Shown here one piece after another: positions 1-9,946 of a stretch of DNA of 64,000 nucleotides. The position numbers and the translations under genes are program-made. The DNA is from Cyanoderma ruficeps (lineage: Eukaryota > Chordata > Aves > Passeriformes > Timaliidae). The notes under the pieces were generated by a model. The model ran no database searches. It was not told the origin of the DNA and saw only the letters and a program-made list of their open reading frames with translations. Position 1 is the stretch's first letter. The number at the start of each line of letters is the position of its first letter. Where the stretch lies: assembly GCA_008694505.1 (NCBI GenBank), contig VZDJ01007755.1, forward strand, positions 15,728,599-15,792,598. Reading direction: 5' to 3'.

Positions 1-392
1 CAGTGAATATTCCTCTGCAAAACTCCTGGGACCATCATCACTTCTAATACCAGCCCAAGAGCTGGCTGTCCCAGTGTCTCCAATGCTGCCATCACTGTCT
101 TCATCCCTTGAAAATAATTCCCCTCTTGTCTCAGAGGTCGAGCTGTCATCTTCATCTAGATCACGTGGCAGCAGCCGTCTCCTAGAATGGTGAACTTCTT
201 CTCGTTCAGTCTCTGAACGAGCACAAGTACAGCCTCTGACCCAGCACCGAGGAGCTTCTCGCCTCACCCAGTATCTGGCAGACCTAGCCATCATTCCCAT
301 AACATTTCCATCATCAGGCAGTGCAGGAGTCTGACAGCTTCCACCGCTACAGTGCGCACTCATAGGTGGGGCACGACTGCTAAATTTGTAGA
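1..392 (-). CDS. Exon of large minus-strand gene, acidic Ser-rich region (partial)
   Basis: This exon runs off the left edge of the window. On the minus strand an acceptor (TTACTTTCCTCTGCAG) ends at 393 and the frame starting at 390 stays open for 130 codons; both other frames stop within the first dozen or so codons. The peptide starts YKFSSRAPPMSAHC, passes through a Cys/Arg-rich stretch (YWVRREAPRCWVRGCTCARS), then becomes acidic and Ser-rich (RRRLLPRDLDEDDSSTSETR, later RDEDSDGSIGDTGTASSW). This resembles a disordered, phosphorylatable segment of an intracellular scaffold; no enzymatic motif is visible. Two exon bases precede the first full codon, matching the single base left by the exon at 572-651, so the split codon is GTC (Val). 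I do not recognise the gene. The exon itself is the firmest coding call here because of its length and good acceptor. Confidence 0.8.
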
Positions 393-571
393 CTGCAGAG
401 GAAAGTAACAAGATTAGATCAAGGAGAACGAAACAAAGATCCAAAGCCAAGAAAAATCTGTGTCTGATTGCCCATACATCACCTAATCACTAAACATTAT
501 GAAGATTTCTCATACCATTTCCCCCTAGCCTCACCATAAGTCTTCGAGGTAATAAGCATCTCAAGACTTAC

Positions 572-651
572 CATCATTTAACCCAAGACTTAGCATCATT
601 TTTCCAATGTCAGAATTAAGAATTGACTGCACTCCATTTTGCTGGCCTCTA
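572..651 (-). CDS. Internal exon of the minus-strand gene, 80 nt
   Basis: The donor is strong (GATG|GTAAGT, intron starting at 571) and the acceptor is TTTTCATAACAG ending at 652. One base plus 26 codons plus one base gives 80 nt. The open frame reads RGQQNGVQSILNSDIGKMML and ends LNDG, with a short amphipathic helix in the middle. The other frames hit stops. Its 5' phase (one base) fits the two bases left by the exon at 1378-1588 and its 3' phase (one base) fits the exon at 1-392. Introns on both sides are short (179 and 726 nt). No domain is recognised. A few bases of uncertainty at the acceptor remain because TAG and CCAG occur just downstream. Confidence 0.7.
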
Positions 652-1377
652 CTGTTATGAAAACAGCCCTTCCTGTCTTCCCAGTGAGAGCAGGGAAACC
701 TCATGGTCTGGTTAACTAAGGTTGGAACTAGAGCCAGGGACAACAACCACAATGCTCTTGGATTTCAGTGTTCTCCCAGCTCCATACAAGCCACTGCAAC
801 AGCCCTGCAATCCATCCAGCATGCTAACTTTAACAGAAGACTAAAGAAAAAAAAAGAAATTTGAAGGAAGGTAAAAACTTAACTACAAACCTTTCTTGAG
901 CATCAATATTTTATTTTGCCTTTCATTCAAGACTTAACTCATTTGATTTACTCCTGACTCTTTATCACCTCTGCCTCCTCTACCCCTCCAATATATCAGT
1001 TCTTGGTTTCTATTACTTTGTGGTCTTTCTATCATCTCAGAAGTACTAAGGAAAGGGAGTTTTGACCTTGAAATATTGCTACACAACCTTCCCAGACAAT
1101 CTTTAGCCAGGCCCAGCTGTGGCCTTTGAAAAGGGTTTGTGTTACACAATCAAACCTGCTCCCAGGCTACAGGAACTCCCACCACTCTGAGCAGCAAGCA
1201 CAGAAGAGTATTCGGAGTTCTCCATGAGGTGGCCAGGAAGATTGCCTCCTCATGAGAGGAGGTGTGCATGCATAAAACACCTCTGCAATTTAGAAGGAGG
1301 CTTCCTGCACATGTAAGCTGGCTGTAGGGTCTGGAGAGTAGCTGCCTACCTATTATAACAAAGGCATCTAGCAGCAC

Positions 1378-1588
1378 CTTGCCTTGCAGGTCTGTTGCAA
1401 AGAAGCCTCTAGCTTCCTCAGGATAAGAGCCAGTAGGAAATTACTGTGCTGCAGCTCCTTCTCTAACTCCAGGTCACACTGGGTCGGTACAAACTCAGTA
1501 GATCCTACATGACATTTGCTCTTGATGAGCTGCAGAGCTAACCTGCACAGTGGGAGCATAACATTGCTGAGGCTGGCAAGAAACTCCA
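1378..1588 (-). CDS. Internal exon, Leu-rich helical segment, 211 nt
   Basis: Sixty-nine codons are open between an acceptor ending in GGTTTGAG (1590-1589) and a donor AAG|GTGCTG (after 1378). The peptide begins EFLASLSNVMLPLCRLALQL and continues into an acidic-basic helix (LELEKELQHSNFLLALILRK). The heptad-like Leu spacing suggests an alpha-helical, HEAT-like or coiled segment rather than a catalytic domain; that is inference from composition. Two bases lead into the first codon and two remain at the end, which fits the neighbouring exons (one base left by 1988-2174, one base needed by 572-651). Both splice sites are only moderate by eye, so the ends could shift slightly, but the length of open frame and the phase fit argue that it is real. 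Confidence 0.65.
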
Positions 1589-1987
1589 CTCAAACCATAG
1601 GGAACCAGCCTTAATTCCAAGCACTGTATAAAGATGCCTTAAGTTTCAAAGCCAGACATATTTAACATAAAAGAAGGAATTCTAGAGTAAGCACTCTAAT
1701 TGATGATATTTCTCTGTTTCCTTTGTAAGTAAACAGGAGGCTTTAGCTCTTGGAGAAGAGAGCTAGAGCAAGGACACAGGACAAAATTTTGTGCAGGTCA
1801 GAAAACAGCAGCTCTGAAAACACTAACAAGACAGCCATAGGGGTGCTATCCAAAACTCTTTTACTTTTGAACCCTTATAGAACAATGGAGTGCACACAGA
1901 CAAGACAAACGAGGAATAGCAACTGAAATTAAGCAGCACTCATCTCCCCACCTCAGCCAATACAACTACCCCTTTCTCGCAGATCAC

Positions 1988-2174
1988 CTTGAAAGGTCCT
2001 AGGTTCATCTTCTCCTTGAGATGCAGGAGCTGCCTGTCTACACCTTCTTCTCCGGGGTCTGACTGGCCGAGGTCGGGCAGGCTGCTGGGTTTGGCTGTCT
2101 GGTGCAACACCCTCTTCCCCACGGAGACCCAGGTCTCTTGGGCTGGTCTGTTGAGCCATTTGAATAGGGTCTAC
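1988..2174 (-). CDS. Internal exon, Arg/Pro-rich linker, 187 nt
   Basis: The acceptor CTTTGCTCTTAGCTTTAG ends at 2175 and has a clear pyrimidine run. The donor CAAG|GTGATC follows 1988. Sixty-two codons plus one base are open. The peptide starts VDPIQMAQQTSPRD and includes PARPRPVRPRRRRCRQAAPA, a Pro/Arg-rich, probably unstructured linker that could carry a nuclear-localisation or docking motif (inference). It starts in phase 0, matching the phase-0 end of the 49-nt exon upstream, and ends in phase 1, matching the next exon. The donor is the weak point; a second GT in the same frame and phase, GGG|GTAGTT about 20 bases further on, would add seven codons. Confidence 0.65.
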
Positions 2175-2360
2175 CTAAAGCTAAGAGCAAAGGTCAACAA
2201 ACAGGGGTTCTATCATAAAGTCACTGGTTTCACAAGAAAATGGGAAACAGAGTCCAAGAGCTATAAAAGCTCATGTTTACCTCATACACTACAAAGCAAA
2301 AGGAAAGCCTTGGGGCTAAATCAACACCAACAAACCTTTTCTAGCATGACCAGATCTTAC

Positions 2361-2409
2361 CTTGCAATTCAGCTCTAGTGCTCTGTGAAAGTGTCTCCTT
2401 TCTTTACTC
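2361..2409 (-). CDS. Internal micro-exon, 49 nt
   Basis: The exon is bounded by the acceptor TTCATACCTAG ending at 2410 and a strong donor GCAAG|GTAAGA after 2361. One base plus 16 codons encodes SKERRHFHRALELNCK and ends in phase 0, which joins in frame to the next exon (VDPIQ...). The short basic helix is consistent with the helical segments on either side. It is small, so chance is harder to exclude than for longer exons, but both splice sites and both phases agree. The exon before it must end with two bases. Confidence 0.6.
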
Positions 2410-2878
2410 CTAGGTATGAACACAGTGGTAACTCCACTTACAGGGGAGGGGGAGAGGACTAGGGCTATAAGAAGCAAACAAACCACCGGAGGAGGAGCTA
2501 ACACAGTATCTTCTCATTTGTAATTAGCAAAGGCTTTCAAGGCCTAATAAAGTGAGCCCACAAAACCTGTCTATGATGTTTGGGTCTTAAAGAGTAAAAC
2601 ATCACAAAATTTCCTGGGTCCTCAAAGAGGCAAAGAAGGAAGGGTAAACCTCTCCTGTGGCTGAGATGTGCTCAGTACAGGGACAAGGGCAGAATAAGTA
2701 GTTTTTACTTCTTTGTAACATACAAGCATGTTTTATCATATTGTTTTCTAAGATTTTCTTTCAGTCTTATTCTGTGGAAGTGCCTGCCACAGTAATTGGA
2801 GTAGGTACTTCTTCCTCTCTTCCAGGTGGCACTATCTCCCAGATCTTGTGAAAATACAGTCTTCCTTCTGGACCTGAC

Positions 2879-3030
2879 CCTTGAACAGCCCCCAACTTAG
2901 GTTCAACCAGCTCATAGATTTGCACTAGCTTAAGTGTTTCTAAGGCTTCTTCTAGCACTTTGTGAATTCCTCTGAGACCCTTTCACAACTCTTTGAGGGC
3001 CACAACACTTAACCAAAAAAGCCCTCAGGC
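2879..3030 (-). CDS. Probable exon with an apparent 1-bp frameshift; 3' end uncertain
   Basis: A strong acceptor (GCCTCTTCTTCACTATAG) ends at 3031. The frame set by the upstream exon reads LRAFLVKCCGPQRVVKG and then drifts into an unlikely Ser/Arg-rich tail with a stop near 2930. If one G of the GGG at 2978-2980 is ignored, the frame moves into a long acidic, helical open stretch (KVLEEALETLKLVQIYELVE) that stays open to about 2767. A single-base homopolymer error in the assembly, or a real frameshift, explains this best. The 3' boundary is not secure: GG|GTCAGG after 2879 keeps the phase needed by the next exon but is a poor donor, and other GTs lie further on at weaker or wrong-phase positions. 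No domain is named. Confidence 0.45.
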
Positions 3031-3918
3031 CTATAGTGAAGAAGAGGCAAATTACTATTTGCATTGCTTTCCATGTCCTTGGTAATGCACAAAGAGGCAG
3101 CTCTAAAAGAACTAAATCAAAGAAAGAGTCACTTGTCACTCAGTGTTTGAAAGAGCAGAGTTGCCAATGTCTGTGCATGGCAGCCTGTGCATCTGCATAC
3201 CCCCAGGCTGAGATATTCCAGAATGGATGAGGGTGGATACACTTTCCTAAAGTACCGAAAACTTGATGAACTTCCTGTGGACATGGGCTGTTTTGGTATT
3301 TATGATTATAATCATCACCTTATACCAAAACAATGCTGAGCCTTGGGTTAGAAATGCAACCAGACTGGTAAATCTTGTGTTTTCTCCTTGTCATATTTCA
3401 GAAGTAGCTAATTAAATGCAGACTTACTAAGTGACTAGCACCAGACCACAGAAAGCTCACTTCATTTCTGGGCTCTGCTATGTACGTGTTCAGCAATAAA
3501 ATGCTTTTCCCCCTCCTGACCTGTCAAAGGCAAGGGCAGCATATCATGAGTTAGTGCTGGGGGATGTGGGGGTGGGTAAGGAATGGTGGCCCAGAAGTTG
3601 AGGTGGACAAAGGCTTGATGATCCAGCTCATATGACCTAATAGACTGTGTCACTGCCTTTGGGAAATACAAGCCTCCTGGCACATGCCCTTGGCTGGAAG
3701 GTCAGAATAGAAAAGGCCAAGTTCAGAAAATGAAGCCCTCCAGCTGAGAAAAATAATCCAACCATGGATTGGAAAAGCTTTATTTTTTCCTCCAACTTTT
3801 TTTTCCCCAGATTTTCAGACTTGATGTGTTGCCGTAGTGCACTTCACATCTGATTAAATTAGTCACATTGCATTATGCCATATCAAATGTGACATGTTGC
3901 AATGGAATGTGAACAGCA

Positions 3919-3925
3919 TATAAAG
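3919..3925 (+). promoter_or_regulatory. Possible TATA box
   Basis: TATAAAG in the context GCATATAAAGATG. It lies 25-35 bp upstream of a short segment ending in a consensus donor. Upstream are a GTCACATT/AATGTGAC inverted repeat (3862-3869 and 3886-3893) and TTGCAAT, which are plausible factor sites. No transcription evidence is available. Confidence 0.35.
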
Positions 3926-3947
3926 ATGTACTGGCATCACAGAGCTG

Positions 3948-3983
3948 CTACCTGCTTCTGACACATCACTCTGTTAGCAGCAG
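3948..3983 (+). other. Possible non-coding first exon on the plus strand
   Basis: If transcription starts about 30 bp after the TATAAAG, a short leader of roughly 36 nt ends at AGCAGCAG|GTAAGG, a strong donor. It contains no ATG. It would be a divergent or antisense transcript inside an intron of the minus-strand gene. The next exon of such a transcript was not identified. Confidence 0.3.
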
Positions 3984-6438
3984 GTAAGGGAAGCATGCAA
4001 GTTCCAAATCCTTCTTTGTTATTTAGTCATGCTTTTGCAGCTAAACAGTAGTTTCTTGTATGCTTACTTAATTTTGCATCAAATTAGTAATCAGTTACTC
4101 CAAGAAACTCTTAACTACCCCACACCTGCTTGTGATAATACACAAGGAAGTATCTAATCAGGATTCAGCCCATCCCTTAAAAGCATACAAAGTATGCTAA
4201 CTAAAAGAAGGTTAGCAAAATGTAGAGCATATAGACAATTGCAGCCTACAGAGAACAGGGTAGAGGCATCACGTTACTGCTTGTGTACATACAGTTAATA
4301 TTATTTTGGGGTCTGCAGGAATCCCACCACAGGGAAACTCTAAAATGTATCTCACTGACTAAGCACCTCCTGTTAGTCTGATATCAGTGCAGCTCTTGTG
4401 GGGTTCTGCAGTGGATTGAAACTACTACCAATGAAGAGCACAAGGAAAACTTTAATATGATAGTCCAATTTTCTTATGGTAAATGCCTGCCCCCTGCATG
4501 GCAACATAGATCAAACTATTAAAGAAAATCCATACTAATTTGATCTTGACCAGACCACTAAAAATGCATAGCCCAATTTGTATTCACTCTGGACTTCCTG
4601 TTTTATCTGAGGTTCCTGCAGGATAGTTTGAAAGACACAAGAACGGTTTCAGGAAGAAAGTCTACTGAACTACTTGCCAAAGAGGTTATAGCTCATTGCC
4701 ACTTCTCTTTCATGTTCCTACAAGTCAATACCAGTATCCAGTCTATACCAAATGACTAAGCCTCCCTATGAAATGACTGCCTAAGCAATCAGCAAAGCCG
4801 TTTCATTTGTTAATCCTAAAAGACCAGAAAGGGGAAGTCCTTCTGGTACAGGGCTGGCTATACAGCTCATTCTGTGCAACTTACTTTTCATATGCATATA
4901 ATGAAATTTATTTTATAAACCATGGAGAATTCACTTTGTATTAATCATCTGAGGATGTAAGTTTTGAAGTTACAATTATTAATTGCAACTTTTTTCTCTT
5001 TTGCCGTGCTGTGATTTTTTTGGACAATCCTGGAGGCCCCTGGCTCACAGCTTTTAGGGAGCCATTGCACAGCAGAAAGCTCTCCTCACTTGAACAAAGT
5101 TCTTGTGACTAAAAGGGTTTAACTAGGTGGATGCAATAGGGACCCCACAACTCAACACCATGAGTCACTACGTGAAGCTGAAGAAGGGGGTTGGCCTAGC
5201 TGGGAGGCTTTGGAAACCCAGTCTCTGGGAGTCTAATTGCAGTGCTCATACTCATTACCATGTGTCCCCTGGGGAAGCCGTGTCCTACTCTGTGATTCTT
5301 TCACAGCATTCATCTTTCTTGTTCTGGGAAGAGAATAACCAGGTTTTGACAACTTTTGTGGTGCATCTTTGACAGTGGAAATCCTTTTGCCTAAGGTACT
5401 GCACTGTCAGGTAAATACACAGTCACAATATGTCTGTGAGAGGAAGAATGTGCAGGCTAGAGTCATGAAAGCTGTACTCAGTCTCTTAACTACATTTTAC
5501 ATTATGCTGTCCGATTTTCAGACACTATCATGACCAAAAGCGTTCAATGCACACATGAATGCAAATCGATGTTCTGAATTTTCTGATGACATTGTTCACT
5601 ATTCTCTTTCTCACAGTTTCCAGTGTTGCTGAAGGCAGGTATCCCCAAAAAGTGCATGTGTGTCATGGTGTTTGACGAAAAATTTTTTTGACTAATTAAA
5701 ATCAGTACCATGGCTGTATACTTAAGAAAAAGCTAATGTACCAGAGAGCCTGAACATACAGACCTTGCTTGGGAAAATCCCCATTGTAGGGGTTCACTAA
5801 GAAGCCAAGCCCACTGAACTATTCTAGTGCAGGCCTCTGAAAGCCTTATAGAAAAAACCGTAGCTGACATAGGATACATTTCTCTTTGCTTTTCCCATTC
5901 CCTGCAACTGGCTAGTTTTGAATGTTTTCCAGTGTGTGATCCAGAAAGGGAGGACTAGTCCCTTTCATAGATTGTCCTGGCATCCTTTTTCTGTCTTTCT
6001 GTGGTTCCTCTTTCTTCTCATTCAATTTGATACATATTGAGCAGATGAAATGAATAACAAAAGGCAACTGTGTCGTAATTAATGCACATATGTAAAATCC
6101 GTGCCTGCATAGCTGACCTTTCCATTTCTGTGTATTTGGCTGGGTATAAAAGAAACTGCCAACACAATTTTCCATTGGCAATGATGTGTTTATGACTGTA
6201 CTGAACTGTAACACTTTCTACTTTCTGCTGGATGAATATAATAAGAAGGTTGGTGATTGTGAAACCAGATCTGGATCTGAGGTAACCCAGTGTAGTGCTT
6301 CTTCAGAAGTTTGAATCAGTTCCAGGATAACTAAGATGTGCTCTCAACCTTCCCTGGATTCATCTGCTCAAGTAGTCCCTGTTCCAAATTTGGGAAATTT
6401 GAAAAAAATACATCAAGTACATGGTCATATACTCATAC

Positions 6439-6484
6439 CTGCAGCATGTCTGATGGAGAGCAAAGGGCTGATGTTTGAAGGAGG
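6439..6484 (-). CDS. Candidate internal exon, 46 nt
   Basis: The acceptor CTGTATTCCTCAG ends at 6485 and the donor GCTGCAG|GTATGA follows 6439. Fifteen codons plus one base read PPSNISPLLSIRHAA. It starts in phase 0, which matches the phase-0 end of the exon at 6917-7011, and its phase-1 end matches the two leading bases of the exon at 2879-3030. Short exons of this size can be found by chance; the support is two good splice sites with correct phase on both sides. Confidence 0.5.
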
Positions 6485-6916
6485 CTGAGGAATACAGACT
6501 CTCAAAAGTGACTTCTTGGAGGAGGAATATGTGCACACCACAAAAGGTACCTCAAGTTCAAGAGCATATTTCAGGTTGGTTCTGAATTAGAAACACTATG
6601 GCTTTCCACTTAGGCTATGGAAGATCTTACTTGCCATATGTTGTCATCAAAAAAGGAATACCTTCCTACCACCCCTTACTGGCTATATCCTTGGATGGAA
6701 TAAGTCCTATACAGCAACCTAGGCAGACCTTTCCTGAGCCTTTGGGGTTAAGATCGTACGTGGATGTATGACCTGGTCTTCGGCTTATCAGGACTTCACA
6801 TGACTGTGGCATTTGAGCAGCTGCAGTCTGGTTTGGGATTGCTATCCTTTACACCACAGAGGATGTTGGCTCCTGTCCAGGGCAGGATCTGGGAGGACAA
6901 CAGCCTTCATACTCAC

Positions 6917-7011
6917 TGATTGGCCCAGTGAAGATGAGAAAACTTGATGCTGACCCAGCAGTAAAGCCAGGATTTTAACTGCCTGTTCAGCCATTTGATT
7001 TGTCTGGAGAC
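6917..7011 (-). CDS. Internal exon, helical segment, 95 nt
   Basis: The acceptor (ATACGCATACCAG, ending 7012) and the donor (CAATCA|GTGAGT, after 6917) enclose two bases plus 31 codons. The peptide is LQTNQMAEQAVKILALLLGQ followed by HQVFSSSLGQS, a convincing amphipathic helix of the kind seen in alpha-solenoid proteins. The leading GT completes a Gly codon with the G left by the exon at 9880-9946, and the exon ends in phase 0. The sequence looks like protein rather than random translation, which is why it ranks above neighbours of similar length. Confidence 0.65.
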
Positions 7012-7338
7012 CTGGTATGCGTATCTCAGTGCTGGGGAAAGTAGAGGAAACACAATTTAATACTGAAGTCACTGGAGTGGAAAAGCTGTGATGTCGCCCT
7101 CCCTCTCCACCCACTTGGTTTAGTCTGATAAGCAAGGAGCATCCAAAGTGCTCCCAGGAACACGTGTGCAGACACAGATGTGATGATCACAGTGTCGCCA
7201 TTGGTGCAGCCAGAGCCAAATGTTTCCAGCCACCAACAAACCCTGTGCTCCAGAGGCACATTCTGGTGGGCACAATGGGAGCAGGAGCTCCTGCCTTTGT
7301 AGGAAGAGTGGGAGGTTTAAAAAAGCCCTATGAGTTAG

Positions 7339-8021
7339 TGTCTTGGTTTAGAAAGACAGGTATCTGCCAGGGAAACTGGGCTTCCCCTTAGAATAGAGGA
7401 TGTAAACCCCTCACCCCCCGCCAAGTTCTAATCTTGCAATTAACGGCTCTCAGGCAAAGATTTGGGAGTAGGAATAACAGCTTTTTACTAAAAATATAAG
7501 AATACAAATGTGGTAGAAAAGAAAAAAAACAAAACCACCCCACCAAACCAGCAAACAAACAAACAACAATTTTGGAAAGCCCTGACAGGGTCAAAGCTAC
7601 AACCTTGTTAGTCAGGGTGTCGGAAGCAGTCCAAAGGTGAGTTCTCCAGGAATGGCAGGTACAGCTCTGCTGAGGCAGAAATGATCCAGTAGCAGAAAGG
7701 AAAGGGTCCTGAGGGTGAGAAGGGTCCAGCCTTCCTCCCGTAATCGGATGAAGCAAGACACTGTGCTGGTTTAAAGTTCCAGCTTTATCCAGGTAAGAAT
7801 GGCTGGCTCCTCCCACTGGGTGGAGCATCTCACAATAGGTATGATAGGATGTAGATATGTGTTGGGAAGGGGAGACGGCTTGGGAAGAGTGTTAATGGCC
7901 CATTATGGAGAAAGATAAGAACAATGCTCTACCTGATACTGACCGTTGGCCCATTATCAAAAGGCACCCGCTCCCAACTGTTTTTCAGCAGATGAAATTG
8001 AATAGACTATAACCCAGGACA
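7339..8021. mobile_element. Solo LTR, endogenous retrovirus, 5-bp target duplication
   Basis: The element starts TGTCTTGG and ends CCAGGACA, so its termini are TG...CA with near-perfect inverted ends. It is flanked on both sides by the direct repeat GTTAG (7334-7338 and 8022-8026), a 5-bp target-site duplication. It is 683 bp long with no internal retroviral genes, so it is a solo LTR left by recombination between the two LTRs of a provirus. A 5-bp duplication is typical of class III (ERVL-like) elements, though classification by this alone is provisional. The A/C-rich run at 7508-7566 lies inside it. An antisense open frame of 146 codons overlapping it is only LTR sequence. The orientation is not certain. 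Confidence 0.85.
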
Positions 8022-9625
8022 GTTAGGACTGCTATTGCTCCTATAAAAAGATAGGGAAACTACTGTTTGGTCACTCCTGAACTTCATGGTTGCTACTGGA
8101 GGGCTCAGCTGACTGGGGAGAAGGAGAAATTGTTATTAAGCATAGTTAACATGAGGTCACAAATTTAGAAGTGCAGGTATCTTGAGTTCTGTGCAGGGAA
8201 GGAGTGAGAGTCAGAGAGTGTCTCCTTCAGGAGCCATTTCAGGTCCACTGAGATCTGAATGGCTGCCTAAGGCTTTTCTCCCTGCCCTGGCGTCATGGAG
8301 ACCTCACAGGCACCACCCTGGTGACTCAGTCATTGCGGTTTAGGTGAATCCAGCCCTTCAAGCTCAGACACCCTCACAAATTATTGTGGGGCTACAAGGG
8401 ACTGTTAGGAAATAAATTCAGCGAATTTTCTGCAGAAAGGCATCCAGATGTCTCCCTGTGTACTGCTAGGGCTTGTCTCTTGTGAAGCTGCCTGTTGTCT
8501 GCCAGCCTTTGGGAGTCCCTTGAAAAGACAGCAAAAGCTAGTACCTGCTGTTTAGGGGCAAGGAGACAGAGGTAATGGGAGGTAAGGGTGGCACAGGGCT
8601 ACAGGGTGGGCCAGAGGAAGGTTTAGAATTAATGATTGTGATTGACTATTTGTTTATTCTTCACCCTTAACTGGCAAAGGCTGTAGTGACTGTCATTCAG
8701 AACAGAAGCAAGGCAGCAGGTACTTTGTGAACAGGGAAAAGAAGATGCCTGAGGGACACCTCCGGCTCCCTAGAGATGTCATTGGTGAATCAAGCATGGT
8801 TAAGAGGCCATTTTCCTTGGTAGCCACCTAAGTCTAATCTGAGGAGCACCCAGGAGGGCTTGTGAGCTCCCAGAGCCAGGTGCTTACCCCAGATGAGCGT
8901 ACAAGGTCCCTCATGCTCCGGCTCCCACAGGAAAGAAACCCAGGCATGTGCAAACCAGACTCCAGAAAGGAGCCAGGTTCTGGCACAAGGCTCCAGCATC
9001 TTGGCACAGCATCTTTCCTGAGGAAGACAGAGGGAAGGAAATCTGTCTCAGAAGACCTTCCCTCAGTGTTTAGTGGAGTCTCTCCAGGCTGCCACTGAAG
9101 CCCAGCAGCCCCTCGCCTGTTATTTTACACTTCATACCCAGGCCGCAGGTAACAACTTTGCTGGGAGAAATGCAGCCAACTTGTGAGAACGTTTTCCAGT
9201 TATCCACAGCCAAGCATCATAGCAGAGGGAAAGCTAATCAGCTAGCTACTGAATTTGCATATACACAGGCTTTAATAACAAGTGAAATGCACTTTCTGTG
9301 AACTCTGTAGCTCTTATACAACGTTTTCAATTAATATCTGCTCACTCGAGTTAATAGATTTCTCCTATAATATTTACAAGACTGTATGGACTCTCTCTTT
9401 TGACTAATTAACACATCTTTAAATTCCTTTGACTAAAGCTTTTGGTTGTCTGGTGAGTAATATTTGATTTACAAGGCTTTAGATCCAACTATTTGGGGGG
9501 AGGAGCCATAAGCTTATTAAAAAACAGCCTTTAATATTCTGTTTTCTCATATTAAGACAATGTAGCAAGTCTTCCAGTTGCTTGGTATTGTGAAAGCTTC
9601 CATTTTATGTGTGCTTTCATTTTAC

Positions 9626-9660
9626 TGGTGCCATTTCACTTTATGGTGCCATTTCACTTG
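9626..9660. repeat. Tandem duplication, 18-bp unit x2
   Basis: TGGTGCCATTTCACTTTA at 9626-9643 is followed directly by TGGTGCCATTTCACTTG at 9644-9660. It is a simple slippage-type duplication in intron sequence. Confidence 0.85.
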
Positions 9661-9879
9661 GGGAAGTCAGGGTAACTGATTTTTTCAGAGTCGATGGTTC
9701 AGGGGACTACACCTTCTGTTCAAGCCTGATTCTGCTTACAAGAAATACACAACACCATGAAAACTGACATTGCCTTTGTCCCAGGAGACTGAGCACTGCT
9801 TTGTGATGAAAATGATCTTTGCCTGAAGCCAACAGAGAAAAAACCAGAACAGGATAAAATCCTCTAACATCTACCATAC

Positions 9880-9946
9880 CTTGTGTAACCAGAATTGCTG
9901 AATAACTGGAGACAGAGTCTTCCATACTGGAAAAGTTATTCACAGC
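9880..9946 (-). CDS. Internal exon, 67 nt
   Basis: The acceptor ATTCTTTTTGTAAAG ends at 9947 and the donor CACAAG|GTATGG follows 9880. Twenty-two codons plus one base read AVNNFSSMEDSVSSYSAILV and then TQ. It starts in phase 0, as required by the exon at 16175-16220, and ends in phase 1, as required by the exon at 6917-7011. Ser-rich with a short hydrophobic end; no motif is recognised. An in-frame AG (CTTTTCCAG) lies 20 bases inside and could serve as an alternative acceptor, but it would break the phase. Confidence 0.6.

Larger units (their letters stand above)
3031..6438. other. Intron with possible antisense promoter
   Basis: About 3.4 kb between predicted minus-strand exons. Apart from the possible plus-strand promoter at 3919-3983, no gene, transposon or RNA was recognised. 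The 100-codon minus frame at 5912-6214 has no splice support. Confidence 0.5.
7012..9879. other. Intron with solo LTR; otherwise no gene seen
   Basis: This is the intron between the exons at 9880-9946 and 6917-7011 on the minus strand. It contains the solo LTR at 7339-8021 and an 18-bp tandem duplication (unit TGGTGCCATTTCACTTTA) at 9626-9660. The remaining bases show no other supported coding or RNA gene. Confidence 0.5.

Noticed and set aside
7388..7828. 146-codon minus-strand frame
   Set aside because: Lies entirely within the solo LTR and is not a retroviral gene.
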